From: a virus
IMG/VR virus record: IMGVR_UViG_3300042691_009763
Location: 1 to 32,291 of that record
DNA length: 32,291 nucleotides
Strand: one strand, 5' to 3'
The stretch's first letter is position 1. The number at the start of each line of letters is the position of its first letter. Under the pieces are notes generated by a model, which worked only from the letters and a program-made list of their open reading frames with translations, made no database searches and was not told the origin of the DNA. The position numbers were made by a program, and so were the translations under genes. Of this stretch, positions 21,500 through 28,343 are shown piece by piece.

Positions 21500-21787
21500 T
21501 CATCCTCCCGCAAAAACACTGGGCGAGCCCTGCGCCACGACGCTGCCGCAGGCCACGGCGTCACCGATGCGCGCCAGAGCCTGCCCGTTGACGAACACGC
21601 TGGTGCTGCCGGCCGACAGCACCGACGCATGGCATGACGCCCCGCAGCAGTGAGACGCCCAGCCGTCGCCCTGGCGGTGGGCGCGGATGCCGTTGATGTA
21701 CACGTTGCCGCTGGCGCCCGTGGATGGCCTCGGCGGGAAACAGCCGTGGCCAGTGCACACATCGCCGAGTCTACTCGCTGCCGGCAT
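21500..21787 (-). CDS. PAAR-domain tail spike tip protein
   Basis: Protein of 95 residues with PAAR-type repeats: AASRLGDVCTGHGCFPPRP, GNVYINGIRAHRQGDGW and VFVNGQALARIGDAVACG. The several Cys and His are suited to the metal site at the tip of the cone. PAAR proteins sharpen the membrane-piercing spike of contractile tails. Length is standard for a one-domain PAAR. Start ATG 21787 overlaps the stop of the repeat protein by one base. No toxin domain is fused. Confidence 0.93.
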   Translation of the reverse strand: MPAASRLGDVCTGHGCFPPRPSTGASGNVYINGIRAHRQGDGWASHCCGASCHASVLSAGSTSVFVNGQALARIGDAVACGSVVAQGSPSVFAGG

Positions 21788-23448
21788 CAGACGGTCTCCA
21801 GAAGGTTGAGAAGGGCCGCGCGGTGGGCGTCCCAGTTGTTGGCCACGAACACGTCGAAGGTCCGGGTGTCGGACTGGGCGTTGTTCGAGACCATGATGGT
21901 GATGGATCGCGTGTCATCGACGGCAGTCGACGCCAGCCATTGGTATGGGTCGGAGCCGATCGGCACCGCCGCCGGACTGGGTGTCTGCCCGAAGGCGATG
22001 CCGTCCCGGTAAAAGATGTTGCCGGGCGGCATGAACAGGCTGCTGTCTCCGGACAGCGTGACGCCTCCCGCCCCCACGGTGACCACCACCGAAGCCGGCA
22101 GGCCGTTGGCCAGCACGGTGTAGACCTGCGGGCCGTTGACCGGCAGGATCTGCGCGGAGATGGTCTTGTTGACGGCGTCGCCCTTGACCAGCGCCAGGAT
22201 TTCCCCGGAGTCGTCGCTCCACGTCACGCCGGCCTGCTCGAAGGTGGCCGTGAGCGTCGCCTCTGCGGCAAGCTGCGCGGCCAGCCGGACGGCAGTCTGA
22301 AGGGATGCCGTGACCGACGAGACTGACTGCGGGCTGGCCGCGATCTGGATGGCCGTGGATAGCTGGGCAGTGATCGCCGCCTGGCCTGCCGTGCTGGCAG
22401 CCAGCAGGATGGGCGACAGCAGGGCTGCGGATACCGTGGCTTGGCCCTGAAGGTCGGCGGCGATAAGCCTCAGCGTGAACAGCTCGGAAGCGGATGCGCT
22501 CGCCTCGCCGGCCAGCGATGCCGCCAGTTGGATTCCGGTCGTGAGGGCGGCCGTGGACGATGCTTCGCCGGCCAATGCAGCTGCGAGGATCGTCTGTGTC
22601 GTCAGGCTGGCCGTCGTCGTCGCCAGCCCCTCAAGGCCTGCGGCCAGCCGGATGTCGGTCGTCAGCGACGCGCCGGAACTCGCTTCTCCAGACGTCGCAG
22701 ACGCCAGCAGGATGGCCGTTTCCAGATTCGCGGAGACCATCGCCTCGGCGGCCAATCCGGCGTAGAACAGCGTCTGCGTGGACAGTGCCGCGGCGGTTTC
22801 TGACAGCCCCTCCAGACCTGCCGCCAACCGGATGTCCGTCGCCAGACTTGCCGACTGCGACGACAGCCCCTCAAGGCCTGCGGCCAGCCGGATCTCGGTG
22901 CTGATCGACGCACTGGCGCTCGACTCGCTCGCGGTCTGCGCGCCCAGCAGGATCTGCGTCGTCAGAGCCGCGCTGGCGTCGGAAAGCCCCTCCAGGCCGG
23001 CCGCCAGCCGGATGTCGGTGGCGAGCGCGGCGCCGATGCTGGCCTCGCCTGCGGGGGCGGCCTGCAGCAGTACAGCCGTCGTCAGGCCGGCTGACGACAG
23101 GGCCTCGGCGCCCAGCGTGGCGGACAGCCTGATTTCAGTCTGCAGGCCGGCGCTGACGGTGCCGGTGGCCGTCAGGTCTGCGCCCAGGCGCGACGCGATC
23201 AGCAGGTCGGCGGTGATCTCTGCCGTGGCCTGCGCAGATGCCGCCAGCAGGATGGCGGTCTGAAGCTGCAGCCCCGTGACGGGCGCGGGGTCGTGGTACT
23301 GGCTGCCGTCGTAGGCATAGACGCCGTCGTGGACGATGCCTCGGGCGTCATGCTGGCGCGTGCCGTCATAGGACAGCACGCCATCGTGAAGCGTCGCGGC
23401 ACCGACTCCAGTGCGCGCAAGCGCGACTGCGGATGCCGCGAGCGTCAC
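21787..23448 (-). CDS. Tail-associated protein with seventeen 20-residue repeats
   Basis: Protein of 553 residues, Ala-rich. Residues 20-53 contain HDG/YDG units (LHDGVLSYDG, VHDGVYAYDG). Residues 62-402 are seventeen tandem units of 20 residues (one has 21) with pattern LxTxIxLAAxLxGxAxxxAx. Residues 403-553 form a separate domain beginning FEQAGVTWSDDSGE, probably beta-rich. I recognise no named family. Start is GTG 23448, 7 nt after the preceding stop. It is encoded between a virion protein and the PAAR tip, inside the baseplate block, so it is likely structural (a fibre or sheath around the spike, or a side fibre). The strict period suggests a solenoid or extended rod. Confidence 0.85.
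   Translation of the reverse strand: MTLAASAVALARTGVGAATLHDGVLSYDGTRQHDARGIVHDGVYAYDGSQYHDPAPVTGLQLQTAILLAASAQATAEITADLLIASRLGADLTATGTVSAGLQTEIRLSATLGAEALSSAGLTTAVLLQAAPAGEASIGAALATDIRLAAGLEGLSDASAALTTQILLGAQTASESSASASISTEIRLAAGLEGLSSQSASLATDIRLAAGLEGLSETAAALSTQTLFYAGLAAEAMVSANLETAILLASATSGEASSGASLTTDIRLAAGLEGLATTTASLTTQTILAAALAGEASSTAALTTGIQLAASLAGEASASASELFTLRLIAADLQGQATVSAALLSPILLAASTAGQAAITAQLSTAIQIAASPQSVSSVTASLQTAVRLAAQLAAEATLTATFEQAGVTWSDDSGEILALVKGDAVNKTISAQILPVNGPQVYTVLANGLPASVVVTVGAGGVTLSGDSSLFMPPGNIFYRDGIAFGQTPSPAAVPIGSDPYQWLASTAVDDTRSITIMVSNNAQSDTRTFDVFVANNWDAHRAALLNLLETV
22243..23265 (-). repeat. Tandem 60-bp coding repeats (17 copies)
   Basis: DNA encoding the 20-residue units. 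Several units are nearly identical at DNA level, for example the stretch reading GGCCTGCGGCCAGCCGGAT near 22636 and again near 22874, with close variants near 22817 and 22998. Such repeats could change copy number by recombination or slippage. Confidence 0.88.
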
Positions 23449-23455
23449 GTCAGTC

Positions 23456-23896
23456 TCAGTTGTCTTCTTGGAACGTGAACGTGCCCGCCGGGAAGCTCGG
23501 CGCGGCGTCGCCGTTGTTCACGGTCTTGGCCTGGGTCAGGTTGCCGTACAGCAGCAGGTTGCCGCCGGTGGCCGCGTCGAACACGCCCACGGCCACGATG
23601 GAGCCCCAGTTGGCCGTCGGCGCTGCGAAAGTGATGGCGGCGTTGTTGCTGGTGGTGCCGCCGGTGCCGGTGGACGCCGTGGTGCTGCCAGCCGACTGTG
23701 TGCCGGCGAAGCTGGTCAAGCTTCTGGCGACCGACACGCGGGCGTAACTGCCGCCACTCACCTCGGTGCCGCCTCCGGCGTCCGTGGGCGCGACCGTGAA
23801 CAGCGCATAGTGAAAGTTGGTCGGCGGCGTGAAGGTCTGCCCACGGAAGAACCAGTCGATCATCTGGTTCTCAAGGTAATTCGTCTTGGCTGCCAT
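23456..23896 (-). CDS. Phage virion/tail-associated protein, Gp80-like
   Basis: Protein of 146 residues with a recognisable N-terminus (NYLENQMIDWFFRGQTFTPP, then FHYALFTVAPTDAGGGTEVS and GGSYARVSVAR). It matches a widespread phage family often labelled tail fibre or Gp80-like. The rest is Gly/Thr/Ser-rich and beta-structured (NWGSIVAVGVFDAATGGNLL). Function is not established. Its place between baseplate V and the repeat protein supports a structural role at the baseplate. ATG 23896 lies 10 nt after the gpV stop. Confidence 0.8.
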   Translation of the reverse strand: MAAKTNYLENQMIDWFFRGQTFTPPTNFHYALFTVAPTDAGGGTEVSGGSYARVSVARSLTSFAGTQSAGSTTASTGTGGTTSNNAAITFAAPTANWGSIVAVGVFDAATGGNLLLYGNLTQAKTVNNGDAAPSFPAGTFTFQEDN

Positions 23897-23906
23897 GTGA
23901 AACTCC

Positions 23907-24413
23907 TCAGTTCAGGTCAATTCTAGTGGCCGTGAATCGGATGCCGGCCGCGTCCAGCTCGATCTTGCTGCCGTTGCACTCCAGCACCAGCTTCGTGCGG
24001 TCTGCGGTGATCTTCGTAGGCCCCAGGTCTGCCAGCAGGGTGTGGCTGGCGCGGTCGTACTCGATCACCGTGCCGTCGCCGTACACCGTGGTGTCCTTGT
24101 TGGCGTTGGCCGATGGTGCGCCAGCCGACTGCTGGAACACCCCGGTCAGAACCAGGCCCTGGCGCATGTCGCCGGTCGGGCTCAGCACCACGACCTGCTC
24201 GCCCACCTCGGGCGGGTCCCAGCGGCGCTTGGCGGCAGAGGCGCGGCCCGTGGACCACGGCAGCCATGCGGTTTCGATCTCGCCCGACTTGATGCGCACC
24301 CTGGCGTTGGCCAGATCGACGGCCAGCACGGTGCCGTACCGTATGGCGTTGGCCGTCCGGCGCTCCAGGTCGGGCAGCGCCAGTTCCTGGATGCCTTCGG
24401 TGCGCGCAGTCAT
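23907..24413 (-). CDS. V: Baseplate assembly protein V (central spike)
   Basis: Protein of 168 residues of the P2 gpV family, the trimeric spike with an N-terminal OB domain and a C-terminal beta-helix. Evidence: NAIRYGTVLAVDLANARVRI, SGEIETAWLPWSTGRASAAK, then RWDPPEVGEQVVVLSPTGDM and the beta-helical tail (LVLECNGSKIELDAAGIRF). ATG 24413 overlaps the previous stop (ATGA). The PAAR protein further down would cap its tip. Confidence 0.95.
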   Translation of the reverse strand: MTARTEGIQELALPDLERRTANAIRYGTVLAVDLANARVRIKSGEIETAWLPWSTGRASAAKRRWDPPEVGEQVVVLSPTGDMRQGLVLTGVFQQSAGAPSANANKDTTVYGDGTVIEYDRASHTLLADLGPTKITADRTKLVLECNGSKIELDAAGIRFTATRIDLN

Positions 24414-25009
24414 GCCAGATCGCCGGACCAGGCTGGCACATCGCAGGAGCCGTCATCGCAAGCCGACTGCACGGACTCCGGCGCGCGGGAATCAGGCCGC
24501 TCAAGCGTCTGGCGATAGGCGTCGGGGCCAGGGAACGAGTTGACGAACACCTGTGTCGGCAGAACGCCGGCCGGCTCGGTGATGCGCGGCGTCAGGTAGC
24601 GGCACTCGAAGTCCATGCGAAAGGCGCCCACCTGCTGATTGCCGCGCGCCGTGATCTCGGACGTCGTGGCGGTGAGCTCCATGTCGTCGCTCAGCAGGTT
24701 GCCCAGCGTTGGGTCGGCGTCGATGGCCGCCTCGACCTGTTCGGCCAGCCGGTCCAGCACGTCGTCCAGCTCGTCGCCACCGCCAGCCGCGGCCTCCACG
24801 CTGGCCGTCACCGTGCGCTCAAGAAGCCGGCCATCATTCGTGCGCTGGCTGCTCTCGTCGGCGGTGTAGACCGACAGCACGGCTTCGCGCTTCTGCAGGA
24901 TCTCCAGGATCGGCCGGGCCCGGCTGGTGAACACGTTGGGGCCGGCCAGTGTCTCGGCGGCCGCCAGGCGCTCAGCAATGGCGTCACGGATGCGCTGCCG
25001 GTAGTGCAT
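24410..25009 (-). CDS. Probable tail terminator / tail completion protein
   Basis: Protein of 199 residues with no family I can name. Residues 1-145 have a mixed alpha/beta pattern seen in tail terminators: an N-terminal helix (HYRQRIRDAIAERLAAA), a strand (AVLSVYTADESS), helices (DDVLDRLAEQVEAAID) and closing strands (FRMDFECRYLTPR). The tail (NSFPGPDAYRQTLE onward) is polar. It sits between the FII-like head-tail connector and baseplate V, where the tail terminator (lambda gpU-type) is expected. Assignment is from position and fold pattern only. Confidence 0.65.
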   Translation of the reverse strand: MHYRQRIRDAIAERLAAAETLAGPNVFTSRARPILEILQKREAVLSVYTADESSQRTNDGRLLERTVTASVEAAAGGGDELDDVLDRLAEQVEAAIDADPTLGNLLSDDMELTATTSEITARGNQQVGAFRMDFECRYLTPRITEPAGVLPTQVFVNSFPGPDAYRQTLERPDSRAPESVQSACDDGSCDVPAWSGDLA

Positions 25010-25012
25010 GGC

Positions 25013-25324
25013 TTACCAGTGCTCGTGGTAGTGGATGACGATCAGCTCGCCCTTGTAGTGGACGTCGTTGACGACGACGCGCTTGCCGCCCGGCAGTTCG
25101 ATTTCGTCGTTCTGGGCCAAGCTCGGAAGGGCCTGGCGTCGCGCGAGGATGCGAGGGACCATCGACGATATGTCGGCGGTCGAGCCCGGGCGCTCGGCCA
25201 GGTGGCCTGTCGTCTGGATGCCGAAGAACGGCTCCGAAGAGTCTGGCATGTGCGCCACCATCGCCTCCCCGAAGTCATCGGGGCTGAACAGCGCGGCCAG
25301 GTCTTCGGCGGTCTCGACGGGCAT
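25013..25324 (-). CDS. Head-tail connector, lambda FII-like
   Basis: Protein of 103 residues resembling the phage attachment family (lambda gpFII). Supporting features are an N-terminal helix (ETAEDLAALFSPDDFGEAMV), a central ILARRQALPSLAQNDEIEL, and strands ending in GELIVIHYHEHW. It would join the finished head to the tail. Start ATG 25324 overlaps the previous stop (TGATG). Its place after the capsid gene matches lambda order E, FI, FII. Confidence 0.8.
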   Translation of the reverse strand: MPVETAEDLAALFSPDDFGEAMVAHMPDSSEPFFGIQTTGHLAERPGSTADISSMVPRILARRQALPSLAQNDEIELPGGKRVVVNDVHYKGELIVIHYHEHW

Positions 25325-25575
25325 CAGCGCTTCCGGGCGGCCTTGGCGGGTGCGGGCTCGGGCTCGGCTTCAGCGGGCGGCTGGTCAACGGCGATGACCT
25401 CAGGCGCATCCGCAGCGGGTGCGGACTCGGTGTCCTCAGCGGACACGGCGGTGCCACGGCGGATCAGCACGTCGGCGTCGGCCTGGGTGATGCCGATCTC
25501 GTCGGTGTCGACGATGGACGGAGGCAGGTATTGCACGCCATTGGCGCGGATGGATTCTTTCAGCTTCAGTTTCAT
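25324..25575 (-). CDS. Small protein in the lambda FI position
   Basis: Protein of 83 residues. The first 45 residues (KLKLKESIRANGVQYLPPSI, DEIGITQADADVLIRRGTAV) look like a small folded domain. The rest is a disordered Ala/Pro/Glu tail (PPAEAEPEPAPAKAARKR). It holds the position of lambda FI, which assists terminase during DNA packaging, but similarity is not clear enough to name it. It follows the capsid gene terminator. Confidence 0.7.
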   Translation of the reverse strand: MKLKLKESIRANGVQYLPPSIVDTDEIGITQADADVLIRRGTAVSAEDTESAPAADAPEVIAVDQPPAEAEPEPAPAKAARKR

Positions 25576-25596
25576 CAGGGTCTCCAGAGCACAGGG

Positions 25597-25622
25597 AAAG
25601 AAAAGGCCGGTTGCCCGGCCTT
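25597..25622 (-). terminator. Terminator-like hairpin after the major capsid gene
   Basis: Perfect 8-bp arms AAGGCCGG (25603-25610) / CCGGCCTT (25615-25622) with a 4-nt loop. On the minus strand it is followed by TTTTCTTT (TTTT counted with the stem end). It lies 18 nt after the capsid stop and would reduce read-through to downstream genes, keeping capsid output high. Confidence 0.82.
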
Positions 25623-25639
25623 CTCGTCACCACCGGGAA

Positions 25640-26671
25640 TCAGATCACGGTGACCTTCTTCGAGCTGTTGGGGCGGTACGGCACCATCAGAGGAGCCGAC
25701 TCCAGCATCAGCATGCGCCGGCTGGGGTTCTTCTCCGTCCAGCTCTGAGCGTAACGCTCGCGGGCCACCAGGACGTCGACGTCCATGATGGCGCCGAAGT
25801 GGCGCACGCCCTCGACGCGGCGACCAGCCAGCACGACGGTGTTGTCGGGCATGTACTTCTTGGTCGAGCCGTCGGCGGGGTCGATGTAACTGCCGGTGTA
25901 GACCCAGATCTGGAAATTGCCGAGGTCGCCCTTGTACTGCACGCCAGCGCGGATGGCGGTCTCGGGGCTCAGCACCAGGCTGGAATTGTCGCCGCGGCGA
26001 ACGTCCAGCAGGCCCTTCACGGACGGCGCCTTGCGGAACAGGTTCCACGCCTTGACGTCCATGATCACGACATCGACGCTGCCGTCGAAGTCGGCGATCT
26101 GCTGCGACCAGTTCTCAAGCTGGGACGGAATGTCGGGCGCGTTGGCGTCCACCACCGACCAGCGGTCGTTCGTCAGCAGCGTCTCGGTCAGCGTGGCGTC
26201 ACGACCGAAGTCGATGACGGCGTTGAAGCCCTCGCCCACGATGGTCTGCCTGCCGTCGCGCACAGCCTCGATGGCCATCACCTCCAGCCGGCGGGTGAAC
26301 ATGCGGTTCTGGTCGGCCAGGTCTGCCACGATGTTCGCCTGCTGGCGCTGCGCCGGGCTCAGGTTGCCAGTCAGGGCCTCGCCAGCGCGACGCTTCAGGG
26401 CCTTGATCGGGTTGTGGACGCGCAGGTCCTTCAGGTAGGCGGGCTTCACCGACTTGGTGCTGTAGCCGACGGAATCCACGACCTTGCCTTCGTACAGCGG
26501 GTGCACGAAAGGCGTCAGGCGGGGCTTGTCGGTCACCTTGTCGAAGTAGACCTCCTCGGTGTCGTGCGTGAGCACTTCGGGGAAGAACAGGTCCAGGAAC
26601 ACGGTGGGAACGGGCGCGAGCTCGTCCACCACGCGGTTCAAGAAAGCGGTGCTGTAGATGTCGAATGCCAT
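25640..26671 (-). CDS. Major capsid protein (lambda gpE family)
   Basis: Capsid subunit of 343 residues with the HK97 fold in lambda gpE form. Recognisable regions are FLNRVVDELAPVPTVFLDLF, TEEVYFDKVTDKPRLTPFVH, then LKDLRVHNPIKALKRRAGEA and the late block GSYIDPADGSTKKYMPDNTV. The C-terminus (RRMLMLESAPLMVPYRPNSS) is typical. Length matches lambda E (341). It works with the decoration protein encoded just upstream. Confidence 0.96.
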   Translation of the reverse strand: MAFDIYSTAFLNRVVDELAPVPTVFLDLFFPEVLTHDTEEVYFDKVTDKPRLTPFVHPLYEGKVVDSVGYSTKSVKPAYLKDLRVHNPIKALKRRAGEALTGNLSPAQRQQANIVADLADQNRMFTRRLEVMAIEAVRDGRQTIVGEGFNAVIDFGRDATLTETLLTNDRWSVVDANAPDIPSQLENWSQQIADFDGSVDVVIMDVKAWNLFRKAPSVKGLLDVRRGDNSSLVLSPETAIRAGVQYKGDLGNFQIWVYTGSYIDPADGSTKKYMPDNTVVLAGRRVEGVRHFGAIMDVDVLVARERYAQSWTEKNPSRRMLMLESAPLMVPYRPNSSKKVTVI

Positions 26672-26683
26672 GTTTTCCCCCGA

Positions 26684-27070
26684 TCAGGCGGCCAGATTGG
26701 TTTTGAGGAAGATGCCGGCGTCACGCAGCCCAGCCTTGGTGGACGCAGCGGTGTGGCCCGCTCCGAACGTGAGCGCGGCGGTGTTGAACTCGCCGGTCAG
26801 GTAGGCGACCGTGGTCTTGTCGGCGCTGGTGGCGTCGGTGTCCTCGGCCAAGATGGCGGTTGGGGTCTGCGAGCCGTCAGAAGCCGCAGACGCCGACAGC
26901 ACGTACTTGCCCGAAGCGGTGATGCGGCCCAGCACGGCGCCGCGCGAGAGGTTGCCGGTGTCGAGAACGATGCTCTCGGTCACCACCGGCACGCCGTCGC
27001 CGGCGATCAGGTTGTCGTGAGTGTGAGAGCCGGCGGCGTTGTCAAAGGCCGGCTGCAGGTTCGTGGTCAT
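26684..27070 (-). CDS. Head decoration protein (lambda gpD family)
   Basis: Protein of 128 residues that trimerises on the capsid surface and stabilises the expanded head. It carries HDNLIAGDGVPVVTESIVLD, NLSRGAVLGRITASGKYVLS and a TPTAILAEDTDAT block, matching lambda D and its Pfam family HDPD. It starts 16 nt after the protease stop and ends 12 nt before the capsid start. Confidence 0.94.
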   Translation of the reverse strand: MTTNLQPAFDNAAGSHTHDNLIAGDGVPVVTESIVLDTGNLSRGAVLGRITASGKYVLSASAASDGSQTPTAILAEDTDATSADKTTVAYLTGEFNTAALTFGAGHTAASTKAGLRDAGIFLKTNLAA

Positions 27071-27086
27071 AGGTCAAAGCCTCCGA

Positions 27087-27527
27087 TTAAGCGTCGATGC
27101 CAGCCTTGCGGGCCAGTGCGGTTGCTGCCTTGGCTGCCTCCTCCAAGGTCGGCTCGGCGTCTTCGCCGCTGCCAGCCTTGGGCGGGTTCAGCTCGTCTTC
27201 AGTCTGCTTGAGCGCATCCAGGTGCTGGGCGCCGGCCGTGGCGGCGGGCTTCGCGGGCGCTCCGGCCTTAGCGGCCTTGATGATCTCGAAAGCCGCAACT
27301 TCGGGCTTCGTGCCGTCCGCCTTGAACTTGGCGATCAGCTCGGCCGTGCCGGGCATCTCCATCGCCTCGATGGCGGCGATGCGCTCACGCTCTGACTTGG
27401 CGGCCTCGGCGCGCAGGGCGTCGGCGTCCACCTTCTCAACCCCGGCGACCGCTGCTGCCGTAATCTCGGCTACCAGATCGGCGCGGTTTTCCGTCAGGCT
27501 GGCGACGGTCAGTTTCGAGTAGTCCAT
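27087..27527 (-). CDS. Predicted internal-start scaffolding protein (Nu3-like)
   Basis: In-frame product of 146 residues made from the 3' third of the protease gene, starting MDYSKLTVASLTENRADLVA. AGGAG lies 9 nt before ATG 27527. The product is highly charged and helical (AKSERERIAAIEAMEMPGTA), as a capsid scaffold should be. Lambda makes Nu3 from an internal start in gene C in the same way; use of the start here is inferred. Confidence 0.6.
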   Translation of the reverse strand: MDYSKLTVASLTENRADLVAEITAAAVAGVEKVDADALRAEAAKSERERIAAIEAMEMPGTAELIAKFKADGTKPEVAAFEIIKAAKAGAPAKPAATAGAQHLDALKQTEDELNPPKAGSGEDAEPTLEEAAKAATALARKAGIDA

Positions 27528-28343
27528 GGAATCAAGCTCCTGCTTCATCGATTGAAGTGTTCCCTCAAATGTGCCAATACCGTCGATCATCCCGCGCTTC
27601 AGAGCCTCAGATGCGACGAATACAGCGCCTTGTCCAAAGGATTCTAGCACCGTCTCTGCGGTCGTGTTGCGATTTCGCGCCACAGTGTCGATAAACACTT
27701 GGGCGAGCGCGTCGACGTTGCCCTGAATCTGAGCCGCGCCGGCATCGGTTTCCGGGCTGGCGTTCTTCATCGGCGACTGGCTGGACACGAACCGGTAGGA
27801 CTTCTCGCCGGGTCGGCCGTCCTTGACGGTGTAGCCCGCCTGCACGCCGATGCTGCCAGCGATGGCGGTGTCTGCGGTGATGATCTTGTCGGCCGCGCTG
27901 GCGATCCAGTAGGCGGCGCTGGCCACCGTGCCGCCCACGTAGGCCCACACGGGCTTTTCGGCCTGGCGCACCATGGCCGCGAATTCGCTGGCCCCGTTGA
28001 CCTCCCCGCCGGGGCTGTCGATGCTCAGCAACACAGAGCCGATGTTCGGGTCGGCCAGGGCCTGCGCGAAGTCGCGCGCCAGCACTTCGTAGCTGCTGGC
28101 GCCGCTGAACTCCGTCATCAGGTTGGCGCGGCGAAACAGCGGGCCTTCCACGGGGATCACGGCCACGCCGTCGCGCACGGTGGCCGTCATGGTGTTGCCC
28201 AGCGGGCGGCCCAGCTTGGCCTCCAGCGCCTGCAGGTTGCCGTGGTACTCGCTCTCGCGCTCCGCGATGCTGGCGATGGTCTCCAGCCATTCGGGCTGAA
28301 TGGCCCAGTTGGCGGCCAGCACGGCCTCGATGGCTTTCTTCAT
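27087..28343 (-). CDS. S49-family prohead protease with C-terminal scaffold
   Basis: Protein of 418 residues like lambda gpC. The N-terminal ClpP/SppA-fold protease domain (about 55-260) contains SIDSPGGEVNGASEF (107-121) and the catalytic Ser in GGTVASAAYWIAS (S142). It matures the prohead by cleaving scaffold and portal. Residues from about 273 are a charged, Ala/Lys/Glu-rich helical region serving as scaffold. ATG 28343 overlaps the portal stop (ATGA). Confidence 0.94.
   Translation of the reverse strand: MKKAIEAVLAANWAIQPEWLETIASIAERESEYHGNLQALEAKLGRPLGNTMTATVRDGVAVIPVEGPLFRRANLMTEFSGASSYEVLARDFAQALADPNIGSVLLSIDSPGGEVNGASEFAAMVRQAEKPVWAYVGGTVASAAYWIASAADKIITADTAIAGSIGVQAGYTVKDGRPGEKSYRFVSSQSPMKNASPETDAGAAQIQGNVDALAQVFIDTVARNRNTTAETVLESFGQGAVFVASEALKRGMIDGIGTFEGTLQSMKQELDSMDYSKLTVASLTENRADLVAEITAAAVAGVEKVDADALRAEAAKSERERIAAIEAMEMPGTAELIAKFKADGTKPEVAAFEIIKAAKAGAPAKPAATAGAQHLDALKQTEDELNPPKAGSGEDAEPTLEEAAKAATALARKAGIDA

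Noticed and set aside
21787-23448. Reading the 20-residue repeats as a CRISPR-like or non-coding array
   Set aside because: Repeats are contiguous without spacers and remain in frame in an open coding sequence with ordinary codon usage.
25004-27211. 735-codon + strand ORF antisense to capsid and connector genes
   Set aside because: It spans several real minus-strand genes and their gaps; composition is that of a shadow frame.
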